DNA from: Metellina segmentata
Lineage: Eukaryota > Arthropoda > Arachnida > Araneae > Tetragnathidae
Length of the DNA: 64,000 bases
Direction of reading: 5' to 3'
Assembly: GCA_947359465.1 (NCBI GenBank)
Contig: OX375877.1
Coordinates: 52,552,744-52,616,743, forward strand
The position numbers were made by a program, and so were the translations under genes. Below the pieces are notes generated by a model. That model had not been told where the DNA came from, ran no database searches, and worked only from the letters and a program-made list of their open reading frames with translations. Of this stretch, positions 37,901-49,900 are shown piece after piece; position 1 is the first letter of the stretch, and the number at the start of each line of letters is the position of its first letter.

Positions 37901-40900
37901 CCTGCGGATTACTTCCAGTTTCCAAAACTAAAGAGAGCCTTGAAAGGACAAAGACTTTTGCCAATTGAGGACATTTAACAAAACGTGACCTCCGAACTGA
38001 AGTGCTTTCTAAAAGACTCCTTCTCACGTAGTATCAATGATCAGTACACACGTCAAATGTGTATAGCATCAGATTGAAGGACAGTAAACCTTGTTAATCG
38101 ATATGTGTGAATACCTTTCTCAAAATATGCTTCACAGAACTTTTTGAACAGAGGTTGTATTTATAGGTGAAAGCTTGAAGGTTCAGTGCAGTATTCCAGG
38201 ATACTGACATAATAATTGCGGCTATCAGAACATTATAACAATTTGACTAGTAAGCCACTCGGCCGCTTATCTATTACATAAGAGAACTAACTATCAAGTA
38301 AAATTCTAACCAAAAGTCATTAGGTTTTCATTCTTGAATCCAAAACTATAAAGTTAAATGAAGAATGGTCCGCCAACTGAAGGCAAGAATGGGTCAATCA
38401 CCAACCAGTGCTCACTTCCAATTCATAATGTTTTAAAGATTGTCCCCCAGTTCCTATTGGTTCAACAGGAAGGCATCACTCAATATCAAAAGAAGATACT
38501 GATGCAGTTGAACAAATTTTTTTTTAGTTCATTGAATTGTTAATTTTTGTTCTAAGCAGAGTGCACAGAAGTGGTATGCAATGGAACCTGTAATATGTTT
38601 TGGAACTTGCATATATTTTAGAAGCTTTAATGTTTTTTTAAAGCTGTGTCTGTTACAAAATTAAAATGTCAAGTCAAAAGACTAGATTTTGATTTCATGA
38701 GACTAGTATGAGAGTATGTAGCAACAGAAACTGGTTTACTGTATGGATAAATGTTCAATTGCTTGTAAAACCTGTTAAACTGAAAAGTGGAAGTTCTCCT
38801 TTTCAGGGAATATACTGAAGAGTCAAAACATTATGACCACCTACTCAATAACGCGTTACGCCTCCTTTGGCCTGCAAAACAGCTGCAACTTGCCACATGG
38901 ATGCCACAAGTTCTTGGTACATGACTGAAGACAGGTTGTACTAAATGTCTAAGCAGCGGTCACGCAAAGTCGAGATATTCGGACATGGTGGTGTTTGAAC
39001 TCTGAGCTGCCGCTCCATGACACCCCAAATGTGCTCTATCGGATTAAGATCCAGTGAGTTAGGTGGCCAGGACATTAAGTGGAATTTATCAGCATGCTCC
39101 TAGAACCACTCCACAACAATTTGAGCCTAGTGACATGAGGCGTTGTACTGCTGAAAGATTCCATTTCCAGTTGGGAAGACAGACGCCATGTAAGGGTGCA
39201 ACTGATCTGCAATAATGTTCAGATAGTTTGCAGCATTCATGGTCTGTTCTACCACAACTATGGCATGGTTCCCACACCGTTATTCAAAAAAAATTCAAGG
39301 ACTTTTCAAAACCAAAAATATATATTTCAAGGACCTAAAATTTTTTATAACGACCTAAAACAAAGCATACGCAAAAGTTGTTGATTAAAAAAAAAAATAT
39401 ATATATATAAAACAACATCATTTTTTTTACTCTATTTTTTTAACTACTAATAGTCAAAAAAAGTAAGGTTATCACGATTTTGGTTATAATTTGGATTTTC
39501 TTTCTCACAGAGCCTGTGATTTTCTTTTGTTGCAAAGTGGGCTTCTCGTCTCAATGGTAACTATCAGGCTACTTGCACACCTATAGCTCATGGTCTCAAT
39601 AAAATATTGTATGATAAATTCTTTTTGTGGCTTGAAGAAGAGTATGGGAGCTTGCATCCTGTGTCCTTGCACAATCTCCATTTTGCTGACTTCCACTGCC
39701 ACTACAACAGACGGCTGTCGTGGTTTATTTTGTTTGAGAAACAAAACAAATCAAAAGTTTTGTCTTTAGATAGAAACTTACACATAATAAAAAAAGACAT
39801 ATCTTTGCAATCATTAAAATTGCCCTATCTTTGCGACTTTTTAAAGATGGATTGAAAATTTCAACGGATTTGAAATCTGCAGAACATTTTACGCCTGAAG
39901 ACTATCTTAAATGTGATTTTCTTTTTAAAAAAATTTATATTGTAACTTTTATATTTTTGCAAGAAAAATGTGGCTTCCTTTCTTTGGACACATGCCAGGT
40001 TTCCAATGACGTCCGGACTGCTAAAGCTACGGTTTCCTAAGAAAGCGGTGCTGTTATCTAGCAACCGTGATACGTCATGATGCAGTGGGCATAACACGGC
40101 GGCCGTCTTAATGAAGACCAGAGGTGTCAACTTAGACAGAATACGGTGGAGAATGGATGATCTAGACGTAGTATTATTAGTATATCACATGGTATCAAAG
40201 CACAAAACACTGGTTTCATTCAGTATGACGCTCAAATGGCGCACCTAGTACTAGTCTGGACAAGTTCCAATGCAGGACGAATTACGCAATTATGTACTAG
40301 TTTTAAAAAATCAAGTACTTTCAAGGACTTTTCACCAAGTTCTGTAATTTTCAAGGGCCCCTAGTTAAAAAAAAAATTCAAGAACCGTGGGAACCCTGTA
40401 TGGGTCCCAGAATCACCTATGAGAACGTCCCCAAGGCATAATACTGCCATCACCAGCCTGTGTATGACCTGCTGTACAAGAGGGGAGCAACTTTTCGTCT
40501 GGCTGGCAGACGGCATACCCTGACATGACCATTGACGTGATGAATGGGAAATCGGGATTCATCTGACCAGGGAACTCTCTTCCACTCATCCATGGTCCAG
40601 TCTCAATGTTTCCGTTCCCACTGTAGGCGTAGTAGACGACGACGACGCTTGGTCAATAGAGGCACACGAGTGGGACGTCTGCTGCACAGTCCCATATCCA
40701 ACAGTGTCCGCTGAACTGTGTGTTCCGAAACACTTGTGCATGGACCTGCATTGTATTGGGCTGTCAGCTGAGCCTGTCTCGCGCCGATTTTGCTTTACCA
40801 AGCGAGACAATCTCCGACGTCCTTTTTCTTTGATGACGCGTGGACGACCAACACCTTGGCGTCTACAGCTGGTGTCACCGTCATTTATCCACTTTGCATG

Positions 40901-43900
40901 AATACGAACAGCGGCAGATCGTGAACAACCTGCCAGTCGTGCAGTTTCAGTTATACTCGTTTCAAGTCTTCGGGCCATTACGATCTGCCCTCTATCAAAT
41001 TCGCTTAGGTCAGCAGCCTTTCCTATCACTCGCAAAAGTAAGTGCAATAATGATTACTTACCTTCTTCAGCAAGTTAAATACCATTATCACTTAATCACA
41101 TACCCTCCACATCATCCAGACGAGTTCATTGAAAAATATGTGGATGGTCAGAATGTTTTGGCTTGTCAGTGTAGTACTTTATAGTGCTGACCAAAAGTCA
41201 AAAAATTAAAATTTTCAAGATTTGCATTCAAAAAATAATAATTTTTGTTTTATCAAAAAATAATTCAGAAGGCTACAGCAAGAGAACTTAAACACATATT
41301 TCTAAATGGAGGACATCATTTTAATCAGAAAAATATTTATCTTAAAAAAAATGCAACAAATATCTTAACTGTTTCAGAGATAGAGCGTTTTAAAATTTTG
41401 CCAAAAATCACAAGTGAGAAATGGTACCTGAGCCCCCCTCTCCCCTTCTTTAAGAACCTGTAGCTTTGAGAGAAAAAATTTTTGAAAAAAAAAATACAGG
41501 TTTCTTACTTTTTCCTGAATTTTAACATACGTTAAATTCAAAAGCACATATCTTCCTACAGCTCTTGTATATTCTATTTATAACAAATCAAAATATTCAT
41601 ACAACATAACTAAAAATAGTTTAAGGAACAGTATTCATAAATTACCAATTTCTTCCGATTCCGCATCATTGATGTTTGTTTCTGTGTCTTGTGCTTTTAA
41701 CTTTTTCTTTTTATTTTCTGCCTTAAATAGAACAAAAACATTATTGTACAGGAAAATACAAATGTACTATGCACAAAATTTCTACCAAGACTGGTATTGG
41801 AAAAATGTATGTCTTGCTACAGGCAACACTGTTACATGCAAATAACACATCTTACGAATAGGCCTGCCAGGGGATAAATATCAGAAAAGAGAACATTTGG
41901 TAGAATTATTTTTAAAAAAGGACATGAAAAGTATACATTATTAATGTATAATTGTTAGGTATCTAATAAAAAGGACCGTCTTTGATGAATCTTGAATATA
42001 TTAACCACTAGCCACTATGTGGCTAGCACGGCGTTGCCCATGCTGTACTTTGTAGGTGTGTACATTGTGAACGTTTGCCAACCACCAGTGTTTACTACGC
42101 ATTCCCATTCGGTTTGTTTCGCAAACCAACACCACGGACAATGCTGTGATGGCATCGTCATTGTGAAATGTGGCCAAATTGGAATTGCGAAGAGATCCAA
42201 TCGGTGTGATGTCACAATCTCTAGGAGAGTGGGGTGCCAGCTCAGGTGTTATCTTATCATCTGACGGTTGTTCAAAATTACGCGAGTTGCATGTAAGTGC
42301 TGTAAAAAGTGTTTAGAACTTTCGTATGATTACTTTTCAAGATGGATGTGTTTCTATGGCTTCCAGAAGACAAATAGCAGATAGTCAGCACTGCCGCTCT
42401 GTGCGACGCCTTGAAGCAGGGCAATCAATTACTGATATTGATCTTTTCTTTGGCATTCATTCCGTCATTTCACGATTATGCAAACAATTCCAAACAGTTG
42501 TCCGAAGACCTGTGGCCCGCTGCACAAGGGTTAAGACCCCCCGCGGAAAATCAATATATTGCTGTTGTAGCAAAGCACTGATCATGCATGGCTGTGCCAA
42601 AAGGCAATTCTTTCACCAAGAAATGAAGATGTCAATGCATCAAAAATCATCTCTTGTGAGAATTGCCCAGTAGTGTTCAAATTATAAATATATCGACATT
42701 GTGTGACACAGATGAGGCCTTAACCTACATGACAGAGTTTTTGAACACATTGGAACCATCATGAATATTCTCACACTAAAGATTGGAGCACTGATTATGT
42801 TCCTCACAAATATGAATCCACATTCTCTCTGCAATGGCATGAGACTGTCAAGAAACTCATGCCAAATACTATTGAAGTCACCATCATGACTGGACATGCC
42901 GCTGGCGAAGACATATTCATTCCTAGAATACCAAACATCCCTTTCAGATTTCACTGACATATCAAAGGCAAGAGCCTTTAATTCATGTTTTGCATGCACA
43001 TATAAAAGACCTAGTTGTTTCTATTATGGGAAGTTCATGTAAAACAGAGGCTATACAGTTTTACAAAATTTCCTTTTTGAGATGCCTTCAGTGCTGATTA
43101 TTTATTGCCTGTGAAAGATATGCCCTTCAGTGATGAAATGAAAGCCCTATTGCTCATTTATCAGTCTGAGAAAGAGGAGTTTATTTCAGATACGTAAACA
43201 CTGTTACTGCAGGAAAGCACATTATTGGGAAAAAGTTATACTCTCAAGAATTTTGAAAAGCTTCGGATATTTCAAACCAGACCAGATAAAATTAAAGCTA
43301 AGTCAAAAAGAGGTTTTGGGTAATGACAGCTTCTATACCCATACCATATAAGGAGGAAAAATTAATGGATGAGCGGACACTTATTCAACTTGAAAATATG
43401 ACCATTATTGGTCTCAAATTATGAAATGTAAAGCTGTGGATGGTACTATTAAATATCCAAATGCTGCAATGGCCATTAAGGCTGCATTGACACTTTCCCA
43501 TAGTAATGTAGTTTAAGAAGTTTTTCTAGGTCTGCAGGGATAATAACGTAAGACAGAGCTTCAACATCTGTGCAGACTTTATACGCGAGATTAAATATTG
43601 CTGATGGATTGAAATGTTTCAACAAAACAACTGAATTGATTAATTCAGCTGGCATAGCTTACAAAAGCTATGAAGATTATTTAACTAAACAAAAGAAAGA
43701 GGAAGAATAGAGGGAAAAGTTTGAACAGTCAAACTGCAATTGAAAACAAAGTTGTGAAGGTGTCTGAAAGTGTACAAAATTCTGCTGTTGATCAGCAGCT
43801 AAAAGCTAACAAGAAACTTAGAAATACAAAACAAAAAATGACTTTGCCGCAGCACAACAGTTTAGAGAAAGAACTGAATAATAAAAAAAAACTAGCTCAC

Positions 43901-46900
43901 TACTACTTTTTTCCTTAAAAAAAATCTAAAACTACCTAATTTTTATTTAAGATAATTCGTCCCCCTATTTCAATTTTTGAATGTTACTCATTCACTCCAA
44001 TTTTTTCCTTTCTTTTAAATGATAATGTCTCTACAGTTATATTTCAAAGCTTCTAGTGTTCATGATTGAAAGTAAACAAGGTATGCCAAATAGAAAAATG
44101 TTTATAGTTTCATGCATAAGTTGACTGTAAGAAATGCAAGAATGACGTTAACATTTGTGCATTGAAACTTGGCTATTGGCCTTGGAATTTTGTTAGTCCC
44201 TCTTGGTCTTTTTACCAAGGGACAAAGCTAATATCTGTTGTGAGCAGTGATATTGTTAATGAACACATAAATTTTGATTTAATGCATGTGAGGTTAATTT
44301 TTTCTAGTCATAATATACTTAATCTGAAAAAAAAAAGGTAGTTTGCTTTAAGTTTTTGCTTTTTAATTACATAAATTATTATATGGTATTATACAAACCT
44401 GTTAAAAGCTTTAAATGGACTAAAATAACCAATTTTTATGTTAATCAGTTTGTTTATTACAAAGTTCTTTAATTTTTTTTTCATTTTAAAAGGTCATGCA
44501 AAAATTGTAAAGTAGAATGGAATTAAATTTCAACAATTTTTTCTTTTTTTTTTACATTTACAAAGATTGAGAGCAATTCTTAAAAACTCTTTCAACCTAG
44601 AAAAAAATAAACAGCTGAAATACAAGTTCACATCGTAATAAGTTTATGATCAACCACAGCTTGTACGCCTTCGCTTTGTGACATGATTGCCCAAGCCTGC
44701 ACCCACCGAAAACTATAAAATGGGAAGCACAGCCACGACCACTAGGCCCCAAGGTGACTTAAAACCTCTCGTTTTATGTAATTCTTATTTTGTCATTATT
44801 GTTCAACTACTCTTGTTATTTTTCTTCAAGAGATGTTTTCTAACTACAGACAAGGGATCAAAGGCCCTACTGGGCAACATTCCCTGAATAAACATTCAAT
44901 TATGGACCACTCTAATGTGTTTTCACTTGACCCAAATAACTTATTGCCGTGTGATTCCCAGATCATCTTCTGTGTTAAATCCTAATTCAATGTCTGCTGT
45001 TGAGTAAGTATTATCTCATTCTGCAGAATGCAAGTAGAACTACTCTAACAAAAATTGCACATAGTTAAATTTCAAATACCTTCATTTGATTCTTTACCCT
45101 GATATTCCTCTTAGCGTCTCCCACTGTTTTCTTTTGAATTATATAGCATAATACTGCCTTGTATCTTTATGAAATATATGAATTGAAATTGGCCGTTTTT
45201 TACTATGTTGTCAAGAATAAATGTTAATGATTTAAAAAAATTATAGTTGAACTTGTTTTTTTTTTGTTCTGCACTAAATCCTTGGGACAAGTAGAATATA
45301 TGTTTTATGGCAGTAACTTAACGAAGATATCGACATCTCTTATCTCATAAGTGATTATGAACAGGGATCAGTGAATTCTTTTACTTAATTTAAATAAATT
45401 CCACTTTATGATTAATGTTCCAAATGTTGTGGTCTTCTATAAGAACCTTCTCGTTTTAAGATACACAGGAGTGTGTTCTCCTATACCCCAAGTTGCTAAC
45501 TTCTATATACTAGTTTATCTTGCCACAGCAAGTAGAGTTTATTTGATAACTCAAAATACATTAAATTATAAAATCCTCCCGTTTGCAATAGTAAAATAGC
45601 AGACATATAAATAGGAATAATTAAAAAAAAAAGGAAAAACTTTTTATTACAATGGAACAAATTTTACTTGCAAATCTTCTAATTCTTCTGCATGGTACTT
45701 ACTCTGAACATGTCTGCTGTTTTGCATTGTTTCATCGATTAAGTCTAGGTATAACTCCTTGTTCTTTAAGAAATGTCGGAAAGATGAGCGAGAAACAAAA
45801 AAAAAAACAAAAAAAAAAAAAACTTTATCTGTAATTGTCTTGAAAGCCAATTACAACTTACCCATGGATATATAACTAGTTGCTTAAATTTTTATGTTAG
45901 TCTTCCGTAAAGCGGAACATGATAGCTAAACGTACTCTCGTAAACTCCACAACATTTCAAATCGTGCGTGGAAAAGATTGCATCAATCGAAGTTCTGCCT
46001 CTCGTTGTCCAATATTTAGGATTTGTCTTTAGATCCAACCAATAGACTTCTCTCAACACTTCGCAGAATTCTTTCCCATCTTTAGTGTTCATGTTGATAT
46101 TAAAGTCTCCAGCCAAGACTGATTTATACTCGTCACAATCTGTGCCCAATGCTTCTGAGATCGCTTCTAAAATGTCATCTGTACTCGAACCTGGCTTGGC
46201 ATATAGTACGGCCAAACGAACATTGTTTTTTAAATAGACGACAACAATGTGAACTCCCGTGTCATAATTTGGGAACTGTAGAGCTTCCTGTGTTTCAATA
46301 TTATTCTTGGCGTAAATGGCAACACCGCTGTGCTTTCTCGTGCGACTTTGGCTCGAATGAATCTCGATGCACAATTTAAAGTCTTGAAACTTGAAGCGAT
46401 CGGTTGGAATCGTCCACGTTTCGGCCAACAATAGAAAATCGCTATGCGTGAAACTATGATCACAGGCAATGTCTTCATGATGCGCTTGGAGGGATTGGAC
46501 GTTGTGATACATGAACTGATAGCTGTAACTCTCATCTCGTTCGTGAAGCCATGCAAACATTGGAGCAGACGCCGTAGATTCGAGACGTTTTAACTCTACT
46601 GTCAGAGGGTCGTCATCTTTAACAGGTGCCGGTGGATTATAATCGTTCAAGACATACAAACCAGATGCCTTTGTTACGCGAGAAAAGCCAACATATTGCA
46701 ATGATCGTCCCATGCGAGAAGACATTCCAACTCCGACACAATCGAAGGTGCAACCTTGTGATTTGTGGATTGTCATGCTCTCGGCGACAATGAGTGGAAA
46801 TTGTTTTCTACTCACACTCAATGCTTTATTTCGCGTTTGAAGAACAGTTCTTTTCTGACGCTCTATAGGCGTCCATCGATGATCGATTTTATTCTGAATC

Positions 46901-49900
46901 ATGTAACGATAAGATGCTGCACGTGCTTCAGAACCTACTTTTGACTCTCGGTGAATTCTATCCAGATGCGTTTGATACCTAATTCATCCGACTTGCCTTT
47001 CATATTGCAAGTTTCTACTTTACGTAAAAGTCCCACTGATCCGTTGACCAATTTATCATTTGTGTCCAAATTACATGTCAACATATACTTTGCACCCAGC
47101 TTGAACGGAATGCTATAGTCCAAGTTGTTTGCTTTTTGACGTGGTAAGCCTCTTGCTTTGTTCAAGAGCTCTAATTTGGCTTTTCTACCACCCACGCCTG
47201 TGACATTATCGATAGATTTACCCTTGATTAACTCTGATTCTATTGCGTTCAAACGCTTGTGATTCGCTTCATCTACTTCTCTAATCTTACAGCACATTGA
47301 CATTTAATGAATAAATATCCACAATTATTATGTACAGTTGAGTTATATTTTAAAACAGTTCCGTCATTATCTGCAGCAGTCGTCTCTGCTCGGAAAAAAA
47401 ACGTCAGCTCTCAATGGCGTCCAGGGGAAAAAGTGTCTGTTCTATTAATTTTCTCGTAACTGAATACCGGAATGTGACTGGCTCGTGACAGTCTTGCCTT
47501 GCATTCCTACTACAATGCAACTGACTCCTACCAGTCTCGTTGCTCTTATAATGAGTTCTTTCCAGACTAGTAGACAACTACCGTTGTTTAGTATTCCTAC
47601 ATCTTTATATATTTTTTTCTTACACCGGACGACTTGAAAACCCTCTCCGAGAACAAAACCCATTTGACTATGGGTAAAAATGTTGGTTAGCAAAATGTCC
47701 GGATTTTGGACTATGCACTGTTGCATATTGGTTTTGGACATTTTTAAATTCTTGAAACATTTTAACATGGTACGGTCAAGTCTCTGAAAAGTATGAAACC
47801 CAGGAGATTTGAGTTGAATATATTTCTCGATATTAATCATCTCATAAATCTCTTTTGCAGAACATACTTGAAGAGTTTATAAATTAAACGGGTTCTTTTA
47901 AAAATATTAAAACTCTTAAGATTTTGTTTTGGGTAGTAATCCAAAAAGGCAAATAGAAATTTTGTCATCATCTGGGGAGGATTCTTTAGTCTAAGAAATT
48001 GCATCTTTTAGTTCAAGAAAGATTTCTTTATATAGGTAAGGGTATGAGCATTTACTGAAATCAATAGGGATTATAAGTCTCAATGACAATCTTTCAGCAA
48101 ATGTGTTAGCAGGCTGTTTGGGAGAGGAGTGTATTATTAGTTAGGCATTTTGAAATTATTTGATCTAAGGGATCTTGAAAATACATTCTGTACTTCCTGA
48201 TGAGAAAAATAATTCGCCTCATTAAATTTTTAGACAAGACAGAGCTTAGCAGTTGCATTTTGTCCAATACAATTTGGAGGCCAAATGTTCAGCTAGCCTC
48301 AAGTTTCTTTATTGTCCCAAAAGATAACTGCATTCTGATGTCTACCATGGGGGATAGCTAGAAGGAAAATCCAACAGGTTATATTGTTCCTCAATTCTGG
48401 AAACTTCAGCTTGAAATTCATTTGCTGAAAAATATCGGGGTGACTTTGTAACTGCTTTAAGTTGAGATTTAAAATTGTTTTATCTCAGGTATTATCTGTG
48501 CATAGATTTTGAGGCATCTAGACAGGGACAATTAGACAGATTGGGCGATCACTTAAAAAAATATCAGGGCGGACATTGGAGTTTATAGAGTAGAAATACC
48601 CAGAGAAGCAATTGATGTCAAGTGGTGTTTCAGTGCAAGTAGGTGTTAAACAGGTAGTCTTATAGGTATTGATTAAACTTTTGATTACTGCTACACAGGG
48701 TGATTCTACGGTCATGGGATAAACTTGGGAGCAAACATAAATTTTTGTACAGGAATGTATGGTTGGAAGTGACGCGTGGAGGCATGAACACAAAAAAATG
48801 AGACATGAACAAACATAGTTTATTTACAACCTCCTTGTAAAGTGCTTCTTTGCAACAATGTTTAAAATAAAATGCTCAACATTGCGATCACTAACAGTAA
48901 TACATGCTTGGTAGCATCGAAGGAGTGATTGGCAAACAGTTCCAAATATACCAGGCATTTCGTGCATGCTTGCAGCCACAATGGATGGTTGAATGAGGTC
49001 TTCAATTGAGTCAACTGGACTCCTGTAAACTATGGTCTCCAGCTGCCCCCATGAGAAGTAAGCAATGCTCTATAAATCTGGCGACAGGGGTGGCCATCGG
49101 ACTGGTCCAACCACGACCAACAAAACTGGCATTCAGGTAATTATGGACCACCACGTTAAAATGGGATGGTGCACCATCATGCTGAAACCCCATGTGATTT
49201 CGAACGACATTCAGAACATCTTGCAGCAATTCTGGTAAAACCTTTTCCAGAAAAATACGATAATATGAGCCATTAAGTCGCGTTGGTAGGAGATATGGGC
49301 CTATGAGAAAATCGTTCACAACACCCGCCCAAACATTCACAGAGAAGCGTTTTTGGAATGAAGGTGGACGTGTAGCATGTGGTTTTTCTGTTGCCCTCAC
49401 ACGAGTATTGTGCACAGTGAAAACACCTTCCTGTCTAAAAGTCGCCTCATCTGTGAATAGCACAGAAGCTGGAAATTCGGCTGCAACACACACTGCTGCA
49501 AGAACCATTGGCAGGATTCTAAGCGCAGCAAGTAATCACTTGCCTGCAATCCTTGAACTCTCTAAATATGGAATATTGTCGGGAAAATGTAAAAAAATTG
49601 AGAAGAACACTGGATGGTCTTTGTGTAGGAAATTCTTGCAATGTACAACACGGAGGAACCTAAAAGTGGTTTTATGCATGGAAGCCAATGGTGATTGTGC
49701 CTCGCTGGCAGGCGGGGATCTTGCGTTATACGCTGTTACTTATATACAAAAAATTTCTTCCTGGTAGTGTTTTATACGTTTAGAAGCCAGTAGTTATTGC
49801 AGGCACGGGTTGCATGTTACACTGTGACTTATCTAAAAAAAATTCCTCCTGGTACAGTGGTTTATAAGCATAGTAGCCAACCGTGAAAGGTTCTCGCTGG

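Larger units (their letters stand above)
35242..38545 (+). pseudogene. Transposase remnant of the long-TIR element, interrupted
   Basis: Pieces in order: 35242-35478 with [17 protein letters not shown] and [15 protein letters not shown]; a stretch to 35675 ending in KTTSVAVIS. After the Helitron, from 36086, come [13 protein letters not shown] and [17 protein letters not shown] frameshifted [15 protein letters not shown] block, a decayed form of the cysteine motif G(H)GKGPCDG in this family, lies near 36270-36320. Next are 36420-36632 ([18 protein letters not shown]), and, beyond the mariner, 38358-38540 with a C-terminal segment like [20 protein letters not shown] in a neighbouring frame. 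Many stops and shifts. I recall the SDGA and GKGPCDG motifs from unnamed animal transposon proteins; no superfamily is claimed. Confidence 0.55.
38813..41171 (-). mobile_element. Tc1-like transposon, split by a hAT insertion
   Basis: Ends TACTGAAGAGTCAAAACATT (left) and CACTGACAAGCCAAAACATT (right, minus strand), flanked by TA at 38811-38812 and 41172-41173. Without the 1.14-kb hAT insert it is about 1.2 kb, normal for Tc1. It sits inside the right arm of the long-TIR element. Confidence 0.88.
34283..41560 (+). mobile_element. Old DNA transposon with about 400-bp terminal inverted repeats
   Basis: 34283-34685 aligns, inverted, with 41560-41174 continued by 38810-38748; a Tc1 lies between the two right-hand parts. 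Shared landmarks: GTTAAAATTCAGGAAAAAGTAAGAAAC, CCTCCATTT(G/A)GAAATATGTGT, GTTCTCTTGCTGTAG and GAAAAGGAGAACTTCCA. The interior, about 4 kb, holds a promoter-like region and a decayed transposase on the plus strand. Later insertions: a Helitron (35676-36085), a mariner (36904-38157) and a Tc1 (38813-41171) that contains a hAT (39264-40398). The outer borders are eroded and no TSD is found. The superfamily is not recognised. It occupies the DDX24 intron between exons 3 and 4. Confidence 0.7.

Noticed and set aside
45647..45850. Minus-strand open frame with [16 protein letters not shown], resembling a coding exon followed by a GTAAGT
   Set aside because: The same DNA recurs as non-coding repeat at about 50520-50590 and 56370-56480 with indels that break the frame; it also does not fit DDX24 phase.
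47445..47840. 131-codon minus-strand open frame
   Set aside because: No recognisable motif, no splice context, and it lies in a transposon-rich intron. It could be Helentron debris but nothing shows it.
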